Under the pieces are notes generated by a model. The model was not told the DNA's origin, did no database searches, and saw nothing but the letters and a program-made list of their open reading frames with translations. From an uncultured bacterium (lineage in GTDB: Bacteria > Myxococcota_A > UBA9042 > PHBI01), in contig CALHXW010000077.1 of NCBI GenBank assembly GCA_938040325.1, positions 1-35,332 of the forward strand: a stretch of DNA of 35,332 nucleotides. Reading direction: 5' to 3'. Shown in pieces: positions 1-6,321 of this stretch. Position numbers and translations under genes: made by a program. Position 1 is the first letter of the stretch; every line of letters begins with the position of its first letter.

Positions 1-72
1 CGCCGCCTCCATGAGGAAGCGCTGCTGGCGTTGGGCTTCGGTGAGTGCGTCTAGCGGTAAGGTGTCGGTCAC
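1..72 (-). CDS. N-terminal fragment of an unidentified protein (runs off the left edge)
   Basis: On the minus strand a GTG at 70-72 opens a frame reading VTDTLPLDALTEAQRQQRF and onward, with no stop before the window edge. Codon choice is typical of the real genes here (third positions mostly G or C) and the peptide looks like a soluble N-terminus. No strong ribosome binding site is visible upstream of the GTG. Only 24 codons are present, so no family can be named. It would be transcribed divergently from the response regulator at 420. Confidence 0.4.
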   Translation of the reverse strand, partial: MTDTLPLDALTEAQRQQRFLMEAA

Positions 73-419
73 CCACGCAGTATAGGGACACTTGCCGGTT
101 GACGCGATGCGATTCCCCGAGCCCGCGCTCCGGCCGCTCGCCCGACGATCGCACATCACAGGGGCGCCGGGATGCGAAGCTCCACACGGCGACGTCCGAT
201 GCGGGCACCTTGTCGTCGCGCTTTGGAACCTTTGCCCGGCGCTCGAAGCGGCGCACGGCGTGGGTCAGCCGCGCAGGCAGGCAACCGGCCGCTACGAACG
301 TTTCGAAGGCCCAACGACCAGCGACGTTGTGTGGATTAGCCGCAAACCGTTAGCTGGCGTACGCTTGACGCCGAGGGGCGAGACGTGTTCAACACGACGC
401 CATACGAAGAGGAGGGTCG
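73..419. other. Divergent intergenic region upstream of the response regulator
   Basis: I see no convincing gene in these 347 bases; the open frames are arginine-rich and look like chance products of high G+C. A ribosome binding site (GAGGAGG, about 409-415) precedes the ATG at 420. A small perfect dyad, CGTGTT-c-AACACG at 384-396, lies 24 bases before that start and could be a regulator site. A TTGACG at 365-370 could be a -35 element, but I cannot pair it with a good -10. Confidence 0.4.
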
Positions 420-1013
420 ATGACTGCGGTGGAGACAGGCGAACGCTATACGGCTCTGGTCGTTGAAGACGACGCAACGCACCAGCTCTTAATTCGGAAG
501 GCGCTGGAGTCCGAGGGAACCCAGTTCTCGCAGGTCCAGTTTGCGCGCGACTCCGACGAAGCCAACCGCTACGCGCGTCAAATGGCCTTTGACGTCATGC
601 TCTTCGACAACCGCATCCCTGGAACCCGAGGCCTCGATCTGATCTCGGAGCTTCGCAACGCCGGAGTGGTGTCGCCCTTCGTGCTGATGACATCGGCGGG
701 CAGTGAGGACTTGGTTGTCCAAGCCTATCGCAAGAACGTCAGCGACTACGTGATCAAGGACAGCGGCTTCTGGAAGGAGCTGCCAACCGTGCTGCTTCGG
801 GTCATCAAGGCCGACCGCGCAAAGAAGCGCGAGCAGGAGCTCATGAGTGGACTTGAGCGTGCCAACGCCAAGCTCGACGAGATGAACAGCGCCACGCGCC
901 GCCGCGACGAGCAGGTCAAGGCCGCCTTGGTTCGTCTGCGGGCTGCAGCGACGTCCTCCGGCGACAAGGGCACGTTGGTTCCGATCCTCGACGAGATCGA
1001 CGCGCTGCTCTAG
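420..1013 (+). CDS. Stand-alone response regulator (receiver domain plus C-terminal coiled coil)
   Basis: This 197-aa protein has a CheY-like receiver at about residues 10-132. The acidic pocket is E16/D17/D18, the likely phospho-acceptor is D63 (VMLFDNRIPG), the switch threonine is T91 (MTSAG) and the conserved lysine is K113 (YVIKD). After the receiver, residues 133-175 are charged and heptad-like, probably a coiled coil, and no DNA-binding or enzymatic output domain follows. It therefore probably signals by protein contact, as single-domain receivers in phosphorelays do. No histidine kinase lies beside it in the window. The ATG is preceded by GAGGAGG. The next feature downstream is a separately expressed tRNA gene. 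Confidence 0.88.
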   Translation: MTAVETGERYTALVVEDDATHQLLIRKALESEGTQFSQVQFARDSDEANRYARQMAFDVMLFDNRIPGTRGLDLISELRNAGVVSPFVLMTSAGSEDLVVQAYRKNVSDYVIKDSGFWKELPTVLLRVIKADRAKKREQELMSGLERANAKLDEMNSATRRRDEQVKAALVRLRAAATSSGDKGTLVPILDEIDALL

Positions 1014-1088
1014 CGGCGTCGGCCCAGACGCCCATTTCCTCGAGCGCTGCTAGCAGCACTCGGGACACGATCAGGCCGGTGCAGGACG

Positions 1089-1117
1089 TTGACACGTCGG
1101 TGCCGGTTGAGCTACCG
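1089..1117 (+). promoter_or_regulatory. Probable sigma-70-type promoter of the tRNA-Gly gene
   Basis: A perfect TTGACA (1089-1094) is followed after 17 bases by CTACCG (1112-1117), a weak -10. The predicted transcription start, near 1124, would be a few bases upstream of the tRNA 5' end at 1132, as expected for a tRNA gene with a short leader. The -10 is poor, so this rests mainly on the -35 and the position. Confidence 0.45.
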
Positions 1118-1131
1118 GACTCCAAGAGCAT

Positions 1132-1207
1132 GCGGGAGTAACTCAGTTGGTAGAGTGACAGCTTCCCAAGCTGTAGGTCGCGAGTTCGAGTCTCGTCTCC
1201 CGCTCCA
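1132..1207 (+). tRNA. tRNA-Gly (anticodon CCC)
   Basis: The 76 bases fold as a cloverleaf. The acceptor stem is GCGGGAG (1132-1138) with CTCCCGC (1197-1203), discriminator T1204, and CCA is encoded at 1205-1207. The anticodon stem ACAGC/GCTGT (1158-1162/1170-1174) holds the loop TTCCCAA with anticodon CCC at 1165-1167, reading glycine GGG. The T arm is GCGAG-TTCGAGT-CTCGT (1180-1196). The D arm lies in ACTCAGTTGGTAGAGT. A hairpin terminator follows at 1215, so it is probably a single-gene transcript. No integrase or duplicated 3' end marks it as an attachment site. Confidence 0.95.
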
Positions 1208-1214
1208 TGCAAAT

Positions 1215-1239
1215 GCCCCGCCCATGCGCGGGGCGTTTT
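1215..1239 (+). terminator. Rho-independent terminator after tRNA-Gly
   Basis: A perfect 7-bp stem, GCCCCGC (1215-1221) and GCGGGGC (1228-1234), with a 6-base loop, is followed by GTTTTG. Its position 8 bases after the tRNA CCA end makes it the tRNA terminator. The T run is short. Confidence 0.75.
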
Positions 1240-1294
1240 GTTGAAGGCAGCCTGACGGCTACACTCGCGCAGATCTCAAGGAGGCGCCGCGTTG

Positions 1295-2518
1295 ATGGGC
1301 GTGCAACGAAGCCAGCGAGAGAGCCAGCGCCGGGTCACTGTGTCTCGCCGGCATGCCGATGCCCCCGCAACGGGGCGCCTCATCTGGTTCGCAGGGTGCA
1401 TCGTGGCGTTCATGCTTGGCTGCACAGCGTGCGGCAGTCCGGATGAGTCGTCGGCGAACGCGGGTGGTGGCAAAGCTGCCGCCGGCTCGGCGGCTCCGAT
1501 GACGGTCGGCCTCGCCCTGCTGGGCAACCGCTTCTCGCACCTCGGCTACAACTCGTGTCAGCGACCGCCCCGAGGCGGGCTTGGCCGGGTTGTGGCGTGG
1601 CTGTCGGACGCCTCCGCCAGCCAAGGCTGGGACGCCCAAGTGGTGCTCGGTGTCGGCAACGATCTCGGCTCCCGCGTGGTCGACGAGGCCAGTCGTGACC
1701 CGTACGCTGCCGCAGAGACGATCCTGAGGGCATACGGCCAGCTGCGCGTTGACGCTGTCGGGCTCGCTCAGAGCGACGTTTCGGGCGTTGGACTTGAGTC
1801 GCTGACCCGATGGGCTGAAGCGTTTCGCGTGCCCTTGGTGGCAGCCAACCTAATCGATCGGGACTCCGGAGGGCCAGCCAGCGGGGTTGCTCGGGCTCGA
1901 CTCATCGAGGTCGGCACCAGGAGCATCGCCTTTGTCAGCGTCGCGAGCACTACCTTTGGCGCCGACGGGGCAGAGACAGGCGATCGCTATCGCTTCGACT
2001 CGCCGCTCAAGCGGGTGGGAGAGCTCCTGGCGACGGACGCCATCGCGAGCGCGGATCTGACGGTCGTCGCAGCTGACGTTAGCGACGGGATGGTGATTAG
2101 GATGCTCAAGGAGCAGCCGTCGATCGACGTGCTCGTTCGGACGGCCCGGCAGTCACTGAGCCAGCATCCGGAGTTCCAGCACGGCGCGATGGTGGTCGAC
2201 ATCGGACAGCGCGGGGAGCAGCTCCCACTGCTGGAGGTGCGGTTTGCAGCCGACTCCAAGCCTGAGCTCGGGGTGGCTGACGGCAACCTCAGGGCGCGTC
2301 TTGAGGCGGAGTTTGAGTCATCGCGCACGCGTCATACGCCTAGCGAGCGGAGCACGCTCCTCGCAGCCGCTCGTCAGCGTCACGAGCAGGCCGACAAGAG
2401 CGCCGCCGATGCCGCTGCTAGCGGCCTCACGCTCGTCAACTGGCGTGTCGTGCCGCTCACACTCGACCTGCCTAGCGACCCCGCGATCGAGGCCCGGACC
2501 TTGGAGCTCACGTACTGA
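1295..2518 (+). CDS. Lipoprotein with a degenerate 5'-nucleotidase/UshA-like metallophosphoesterase fold
   Basis: The 407-aa product starts at ATG 1295, 10 bases after AAGGAGG (a TTG one codon earlier is less likely). The N-terminus is arginine-rich, then hydrophobic, ending in a lipobox-like FMLGCTACG, so it is probably lipidated and exported. The body follows the layout of UshA-type phosphoesterases: a [10 protein letters not shown] stretch after a cysteine (GYNSC), an [23 protein letters not shown] segment resembling the part where these enzymes find the site aspartate, and PLVAANLI. The usual metal ligands of the first block (DxH, GD) read LLGNRFSHL and GVGND, so catalysis is doubtful. 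It lies between tRNA-Gly and rpoZ with no obvious partner. The family assignment rests on pattern memory. Confidence 0.6.
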   Translation: MGVQRSQRESQRRVTVSRRHADAPATGRLIWFAGCIVAFMLGCTACGSPDESSANAGGGKAAAGSAAPMTVGLALLGNRFSHLGYNSCQRPPRGGLGRVVAWLSDASASQGWDAQVVLGVGNDLGSRVVDEASRDPYAAAETILRAYGQLRVDAVGLAQSDVSGVGLESLTRWAEAFRVPLVAANLIDRDSGGPASGVARARLIEVGTRSIAFVSVASTTFGADGAETGDRYRFDSPLKRVGELLATDAIASADLTVVAADVSDGMVIRMLKEQPSIDVLVRTARQSLSQHPEFQHGAMVVDIGQRGEQLPLLEVRFAADSKPELGVADGNLRARLEAEFESSRTRHTPSERSTLLAAARQRHEQADKSAADAAASGLTLVNWRVVPLTLDLPSDPAIEARTLELTY

Positions 2519-2608
2519 CACGGCGGCCAGCGCCAAGCCCATGGCCGTCGCGACCTCCGTTCGATGCCCGCCGCGACCGCGTTGGTCGCGTCTACGCGCA
2601 CGTCATGC

Positions 2609-2636
2609 TTGACCCGTGCAGGCTCGCGTGTATCCT
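2609..2636 (+). promoter_or_regulatory. Probable sigma-70-type promoter of rpoZ
   Basis: TTGACC (2609-2614) and TATCCT (2631-2636) are separated by 16 bases. They match the consensus at 5 of 6 and 4 of 6 positions. Transcription would start near 2643, about 20 bases upstream of the rpoZ ATG at 2662. This is among the best housekeeping-type promoters visible in the window. Confidence 0.6.
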
Positions 2637-2661
2637 CCCGCTCTTCGCCCTGGAGGGTTCG

Positions 2662-2889
2662 ATGGCGCGCGTTACGATCGAAGACTGCCTAGACAACATC
2701 GACAACCGCTTTGCGCTCGTGCTGCTGGCTGCTCGCCGCGCCCGTCAGCTCGAAGGCGGTGACGACACGCTCGTCGACGCACCGAAGAACAAGATCGCTG
2801 TCCGCGCGCTCCGCGAGATCGCCGCCGGCAAGGTCGCGTTCGACCTCGACGTCTCCGGCCTCCTTGAGACATGGCGTCCGCGCGACTAA
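2662..2889 (+). CDS. rpoZ: DNA-directed RNA polymerase omega subunit
   Basis: This 75-aa protein begins [20 protein letters not shown] and continues [13 protein letters not shown], then [16 protein letters not shown]. That is the classic omega-subunit pattern: MARVT start, NRF-LV-AARRARQ helix and ALREI motif. Omega stabilises the beta-prime subunit in RNA polymerase assembly. The ATG at 2662 is preceded by GGAGG (2652-2656). An upstream in-frame ATG at 2605 would add a non-family extension and lies within the promoter, so I rejected it. The next gene starts 45 bases downstream and could be co-transcribed. Confidence 0.97.
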   Translation: MARVTIEDCLDNIDNRFALVLLAARRARQLEGGDDTLVDAPKNKIAVRALREIAAGKVAFDLDVSGLLETWRPRD

Positions 2890-2934
2890 CGCTTCGGTCG
2901 CGGAAATAGCCACATCGAACGCTGGGTTGCGATC

Positions 2935-3765
2935 ATGATGCTGAACTTATCGTCGGCCCCGATCACCACCACGCGTCGACGTCTATCGCGCGCGCTTCTG
3001 CTCGTTGGGTTGAGTGCTCTCATGCTGGCGTGTCCGACGCGGCACACGGCGCCGGCAGACGCGCTGACGGAGCCCGCTGAGATCACCGCGCTTGCGAGCG
3101 CCTACCAAGGCAAGATTCAGACGCTTGCGGTCGAGGCCCGTGCAACGCACTACGGAGACGTAGGAGCTTTCAAGGGCAAGGTAGCCATCCTGGTCCGGCG
3201 ACCTGGCGACGTGCACATCTCCACCCTGTCGCCGACCGACGACTTAGTGGGGGTGTTGTCGAGCGACGGCAAGCGCTTCGTCACGTTCCAGCGCGGCGCA
3301 CGCGTCTGCCAGCGAGGTGACGCCTGTCCCCGAAACATGGCTCGCTTTCTGCCGCTCGCCATCGACAACCCGACGTTCGTCGGGATGATGATGGGACGCG
3401 CGGTCTTCATCGACGGCACGCCAACGGAGGCAGCATGGGACGGCAAGGTCGGCGCCTATCGCGTCGAGCTCGTTGGCGGTGGTGACCAACGTCAGCTTGC
3501 GTGGGTGGAGCACGGCAGCGGTCGCATCCTTCGAACGGAGCTCTTCCGCGGCAAAGACCGTACGTTCTCCATCGACTTTTCCGATGTTCGATCGGTCGAC
3601 GGTCACCGGATTGCGCACCGCGTCGAGATCAAGATTGCTCGCGGCAACACCGACCTTCGTCTCGACTTTCGGACGGTCGACGTCAACTTGGAGCTCGCCG
3701 ACAGCGCGTTCTCGATTCCGTGTCCGGATGGCACAACGATCGAAGAGCTCAGCTGCGAGCGGTAG
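2935..3765 (+). CDS. LolA/DUF4292-like outer-membrane lipoprotein
   Basis: The 276-aa protein has an arginine-rich N-terminus (TTTRRRLSRA), a hydrophobic segment and the lipobox LMLAC, with lipidated cysteine at residue 33. The mature part is a series of beta strands (AYQGKIQTLAVEARATHYGD, GAFKGKVAILVRRPGDVHI, GVLSSDGKRFVTF) like the half-barrel of LolA/LolB-type carriers and DUF4292 proteins. A pair of cysteines (RVCQRGDAC) may form a disulphide. In that family such proteins carry lipid or lipoprotein cargo in the periplasm or sit on the outer membrane; the exact role here is unknown. It follows rpoZ closely and has only a weak ribosome binding site. Confidence 0.6.
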   Translation: MMLNLSSAPITTTRRRLSRALLLVGLSALMLACPTRHTAPADALTEPAEITALASAYQGKIQTLAVEARATHYGDVGAFKGKVAILVRRPGDVHISTLSPTDDLVGVLSSDGKRFVTFQRGARVCQRGDACPRNMARFLPLAIDNPTFVGMMMGRAVFIDGTPTEAAWDGKVGAYRVELVGGGDQRQLAWVEHGSGRILRTELFRGKDRTFSIDFSDVRSVDGHRIAHRVEIKIARGNTDLRLDFRTVDVNLELADSAFSIPCPDGTTIEELSCER

Positions 3766-3947
3766 TGTCTAGCGCTCGGGGAAATGCTGACTCTGGGACG
3801 AAGCGAGGGGTGCCGCTGGTGCAGCGCCTGCGCGCAGGGCGCAGCCTGCTCCAGCACTGCACCTCGCTGCCCTCGCACGAGAACTTATTCGACACCGTAG
3901 ACGTGGACCCGCGTGCGCGGTAGCCATGGCCGCGAACGGAGGCGGAC

Positions 3948-4598
3948 ATGAGCGCAAAGAAGCGAACGCGCCGAGGACTCTTCATTGTCCTCGAGGGAAT
4001 CGACGGATCCGGAACCACGACTCAGATCGGCCAGATCATGGAGTGGATGCGGAAGCGCGGTGAGCTAGCGCTCGCGACCGCTCAACCCACCGCGGGCCCC
4101 ATTGGGTCCATGCTGCGACTCGTGCTCAACCAGCGGCTCGTCTCGCGTGTTCACAAGTCCGGGGCAGAGCCGGTCGACCCTGCGGCCGTTGCACTGCTCT
4201 TCGCTGCTGACCGGCTCGATCATCTCCAGCACACGATTCGTCCTGCGCTCGAGTCCGGACGCCACGTGGTCTGCGACCGCTACGTCCTCTCGAGTCTCGC
4301 TTACCAGAGCCTCGACACCGATCTGCGCTTTGTCCGTCAGATCAATGAGAAGGCGCTCGCCCCCGACCTCACGATCTTCCTGCGGGTCAACCCCGATGTG
4401 GCGATGGCGCGCATCAACGCCAGCCGCGTCGAGCGCGACACGTTCGAGCAGCTGGCGGTGCAGCGTCGTGTAGCCGCCGCCTACGACAAGCTACTGACGA
4501 GCTACCGCGACGGCACCGTCGTCGACGTCAACGGCGAGAACTCGCTGAGCACGGTCACAACCGACGTTCGTCAAGCCGTCGAGCGTCTCCTCGACTGA
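3948..4598 (+). CDS. tmk: Thymidylate (dTMP) kinase with Lys-to-Thr change in Walker A
   Basis: The 216-aa protein phosphorylates dTMP to dTDP in DNA precursor synthesis. Visible signatures are FIVLEGIDGSG at residues 12-22, the DRY motif followed by SSLAYQS, FLRVNPDVAMARI (the Walker-B-like strand and following helix) and the arginine lid SRVERDTFE. Length is normal. The P-loop reads GIDGSGTTTQ, so the Walker A lysine is threonine (T23); the codons are clear (GGA ACC ACG ACT). The rest of the protein shows no decay, which argues against a dead gene. The ATG has GGAGG at 3938-3942. It converges with the metallophosphoesterase gene 21 bases downstream. Confidence 0.93.
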   Translation: MSAKKRTRRGLFIVLEGIDGSGTTTQIGQIMEWMRKRGELALATAQPTAGPIGSMLRLVLNQRLVSRVHKSGAEPVDPAAVALLFAADRLDHLQHTIRPALESGRHVVCDRYVLSSLAYQSLDTDLRFVRQINEKALAPDLTIFLRVNPDVAMARINASRVERDTFEQLAVQRRVAAAYDKLLTSYRDGTVVDVNGENSLSTVTTDVRQAVERLLD

Positions 4599-4619
4599 CC
4601 CGTGACAAGGACCACTGCC

Positions 4620-6164
4620 TCAGCGCGCAATCCATAGGTCCACGTTGCGGTCTTCGGGTTCGCTGAGGTTCGCGTCGGCCCAACCCGACACCCAGTCGAG
4701 CACTCCGAGTGCGTAGCCTTCGGCCGCAACGGCCGAACGAGACGTGTCGGCGTCGATACACGTGAGGCGAATGCGCAGCCAGTCCACGCCTTCTTCGTAG
4801 ATCTCGACCAGGCGCGACTGGTGCGGGAAGTCCGCAAGCGCTGCGGTCGTGACCTCGAAGAGCCGCGCCCCGTTCGGACCGACGAGCTCACGCACCCGGT
4901 GCTGGTGCGAGTGTGCGACCAAGCTAACAACGATGTTCGGGTAGCTTGTGATGAGCTCGATGAACTCCGCCTCCGTCAGGGCATCGTCCTGGGCCTCGCC
5001 GCCGAAGTCGCTGCCATCGCTGAGTGAACCCGCCGCGTGGTGAGCCGCAAGGATGACCGTCCGCCCCGCAGCGAGCGCGTCGTCGAGCATCGGCACCACG
5101 AGCGTGTCGACATCAGCTCGCTTCAGCACCCCGGATGCGCCCCCCGAAGGCGCGCTAGTGTCGAGGACGATGATGCGCAGGTCGGTACCGATGATGTCTG
5201 AGCTATAGAACGCCTGGCCGGTCGCCGCCTGCTCGTCTGACAGCCCATGTCCATCACCATCCGCGATGACCCGCGTGAGCAGCTCGCGGCCGCTCATCAG
5301 CTTGCGGTTGGCATCGGCTGGGACCTCACCCGTGACGACGGGGCCGCCGGGCTCCCGCCAGTCGCGGGTCCCGGTGTCGGCTCGGCTGCCTGTGGCCGTC
5401 GCAGTGCGTTGCTCATCGACCACGAAGTTGCCTTGGACCAAGCGGTCGTGATTCCCCGTGACCCAAAGCCATGGAATGTTGCCGAGTCCGCGGGTGACAA
5501 GCTCGTCTTTGGGGTCGTTGTCGGGTCCTGGGACGGGGTCGTCGTCAGCGCCAGAGTCACAGCTCAGCGACTCACCGCCCGGACCTAGCAGGGCCAGCCA
5601 CCAGTCGAGCTCGTTTTGCTGAGCGTTGTCGATGTTGTCGCCACCGACGAGCACCAGATCGATGGGGCGCTGTCGGTGGAGCGCGCCAAACGTCTGAACC
5701 ATCGCGTTGGCGAGGTGACAGAGGTAGGCGTCTTGCGGTCGAAACGCACTTGCCGTCGCCCCGGCTTGGTCGAAGGTTGCCAGGCGCGCCGGTGACTCGT
5801 CATCGGTGATCTGGGCGTCTGCAAAGTGAACGAGCCGCGCCACCAGCGCCGGAAACGGCGCACCGTCGGGGACATCACCGCCGCCTAAGACGCGCGCGAC
5901 ATGCGGTTCGCCTGGGCCAACCTCGATCTCGCTCAGTCCGCCGTCGAGCATCGCCTGTCGATGTTCAGGCACCGACGGGTTGAGCGCGTCCGACGCCGAG
6001 AGCCGCGGCTTGACGGCCACCAACGTGACCTCGTCGGTCAGTGCCACCGTTGCGGCTGTGTCGTCTCCGGCGTCACTTCCGCAGCCGGGTGAGAGGACGC
6101 CAAGTAGCCCGACGAGGGCAAGGCAGCGCAAGGCGAGGGCGGGCGTTCGCAGTGGGTGTGTCAT
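4620..6164 (-). CDS. Secreted calcineurin-like metallophosphoesterase lipoprotein
   Basis: The 514-aa protein starts at ATG 6164 (MTHPLRTPALALRCLALVGL) with a signal peptide ending LSPGCG, a lipobox-like site. The metallophosphoesterase blocks appear in order: HFADAQITDDESPAR (first Asp), LVLVGGDNIDNAQQNE (GD..D), WVTGNHDRL (GNHD), ILAAHHAAG and VSLVAHSHQHRV (the HxH end of the fold). These residues bind the two metals, so it should be an active phosphatase or phosphodiesterase on the cell surface or in the periplasm. The acidic stretch DSGADDDPVPGPDNDP is probably a surface loop. It resembles the large actinobacterial-type family with a HFxDxQ..D..SPAR start, but the substrate is unknown. 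It is transcribed divergently from the TPR-oxygenase gene. Confidence 0.85.
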   Translation of the reverse strand: MTHPLRTPALALRCLALVGLLGVLSPGCGSDAGDDTAATVALTDEVTLVAVKPRLSASDALNPSVPEHRQAMLDGGLSEIEVGPGEPHVARVLGGGDVPDGAPFPALVARLVHFADAQITDDESPARLATFDQAGATASAFRPQDAYLCHLANAMVQTFGALHRQRPIDLVLVGGDNIDNAQQNELDWWLALLGPGGESLSCDSGADDDPVPGPDNDPKDELVTRGLGNIPWLWVTGNHDRLVQGNFVVDEQRTATATGSRADTGTRDWREPGGPVVTGEVPADANRKLMSGRELLTRVIADGDGHGLSDEQAATGQAFYSSDIIGTDLRIIVLDTSAPSGGASGVLKRADVDTLVVPMLDDALAAGRTVILAAHHAAGSLSDGSDFGGEAQDDALTEAEFIELITSYPNIVVSLVAHSHQHRVRELVGPNGARLFEVTTAALADFPHQSRLVEIYEEGVDWLRIRLTCIDADTSRSAVAAEGYALGVLDWVSGWADANLSEPEDRNVDLWIAR

Positions 6165-6321
6165 CGGGCGAGCATACGCGAAACGTGCTCGGACCGTCAC
6201 CGGCTCCACGCGCGGTTGTCGCAGCGTGGCGAGAGCGCGCATGGTCACCGCGTCAACGACACGCCGTTCGCGCGCGGAGCGTCTTGCTCGCGTCGTGCGC
6301 GAGGTGTTATTGCTTAGGGCA

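Noticed and set aside
1132..1207. tRNA-Gly as an integration site for a mobile island
   Set aside because: There is no integrase gene and no duplicated tRNA 3' end in the window; downstream genes include housekeeping rpoZ and tmk.
916..1212. Minus-strand frame containing GDETRTRDLQLGKLSLYQLS across the tRNA
   Set aside because: This is the familiar antisense translation of a tRNA-Gly gene that is often mis-annotated as protein; the tRNA fold explains the sequence.
3820..3850. Imperfect GC-rich hairpin after the LolA-like gene considered as a terminator
   Set aside because: The stem has a bulge and there is no T run; too weak to call.
5980..6321. N-terminal extension of the TPR-dioxygenase frame
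   Set aside because: It overlaps the divergent metallophosphoesterase start, is Arg/Ser-rich and has no counterpart in the paralogue; ATG 6322 is preferred.
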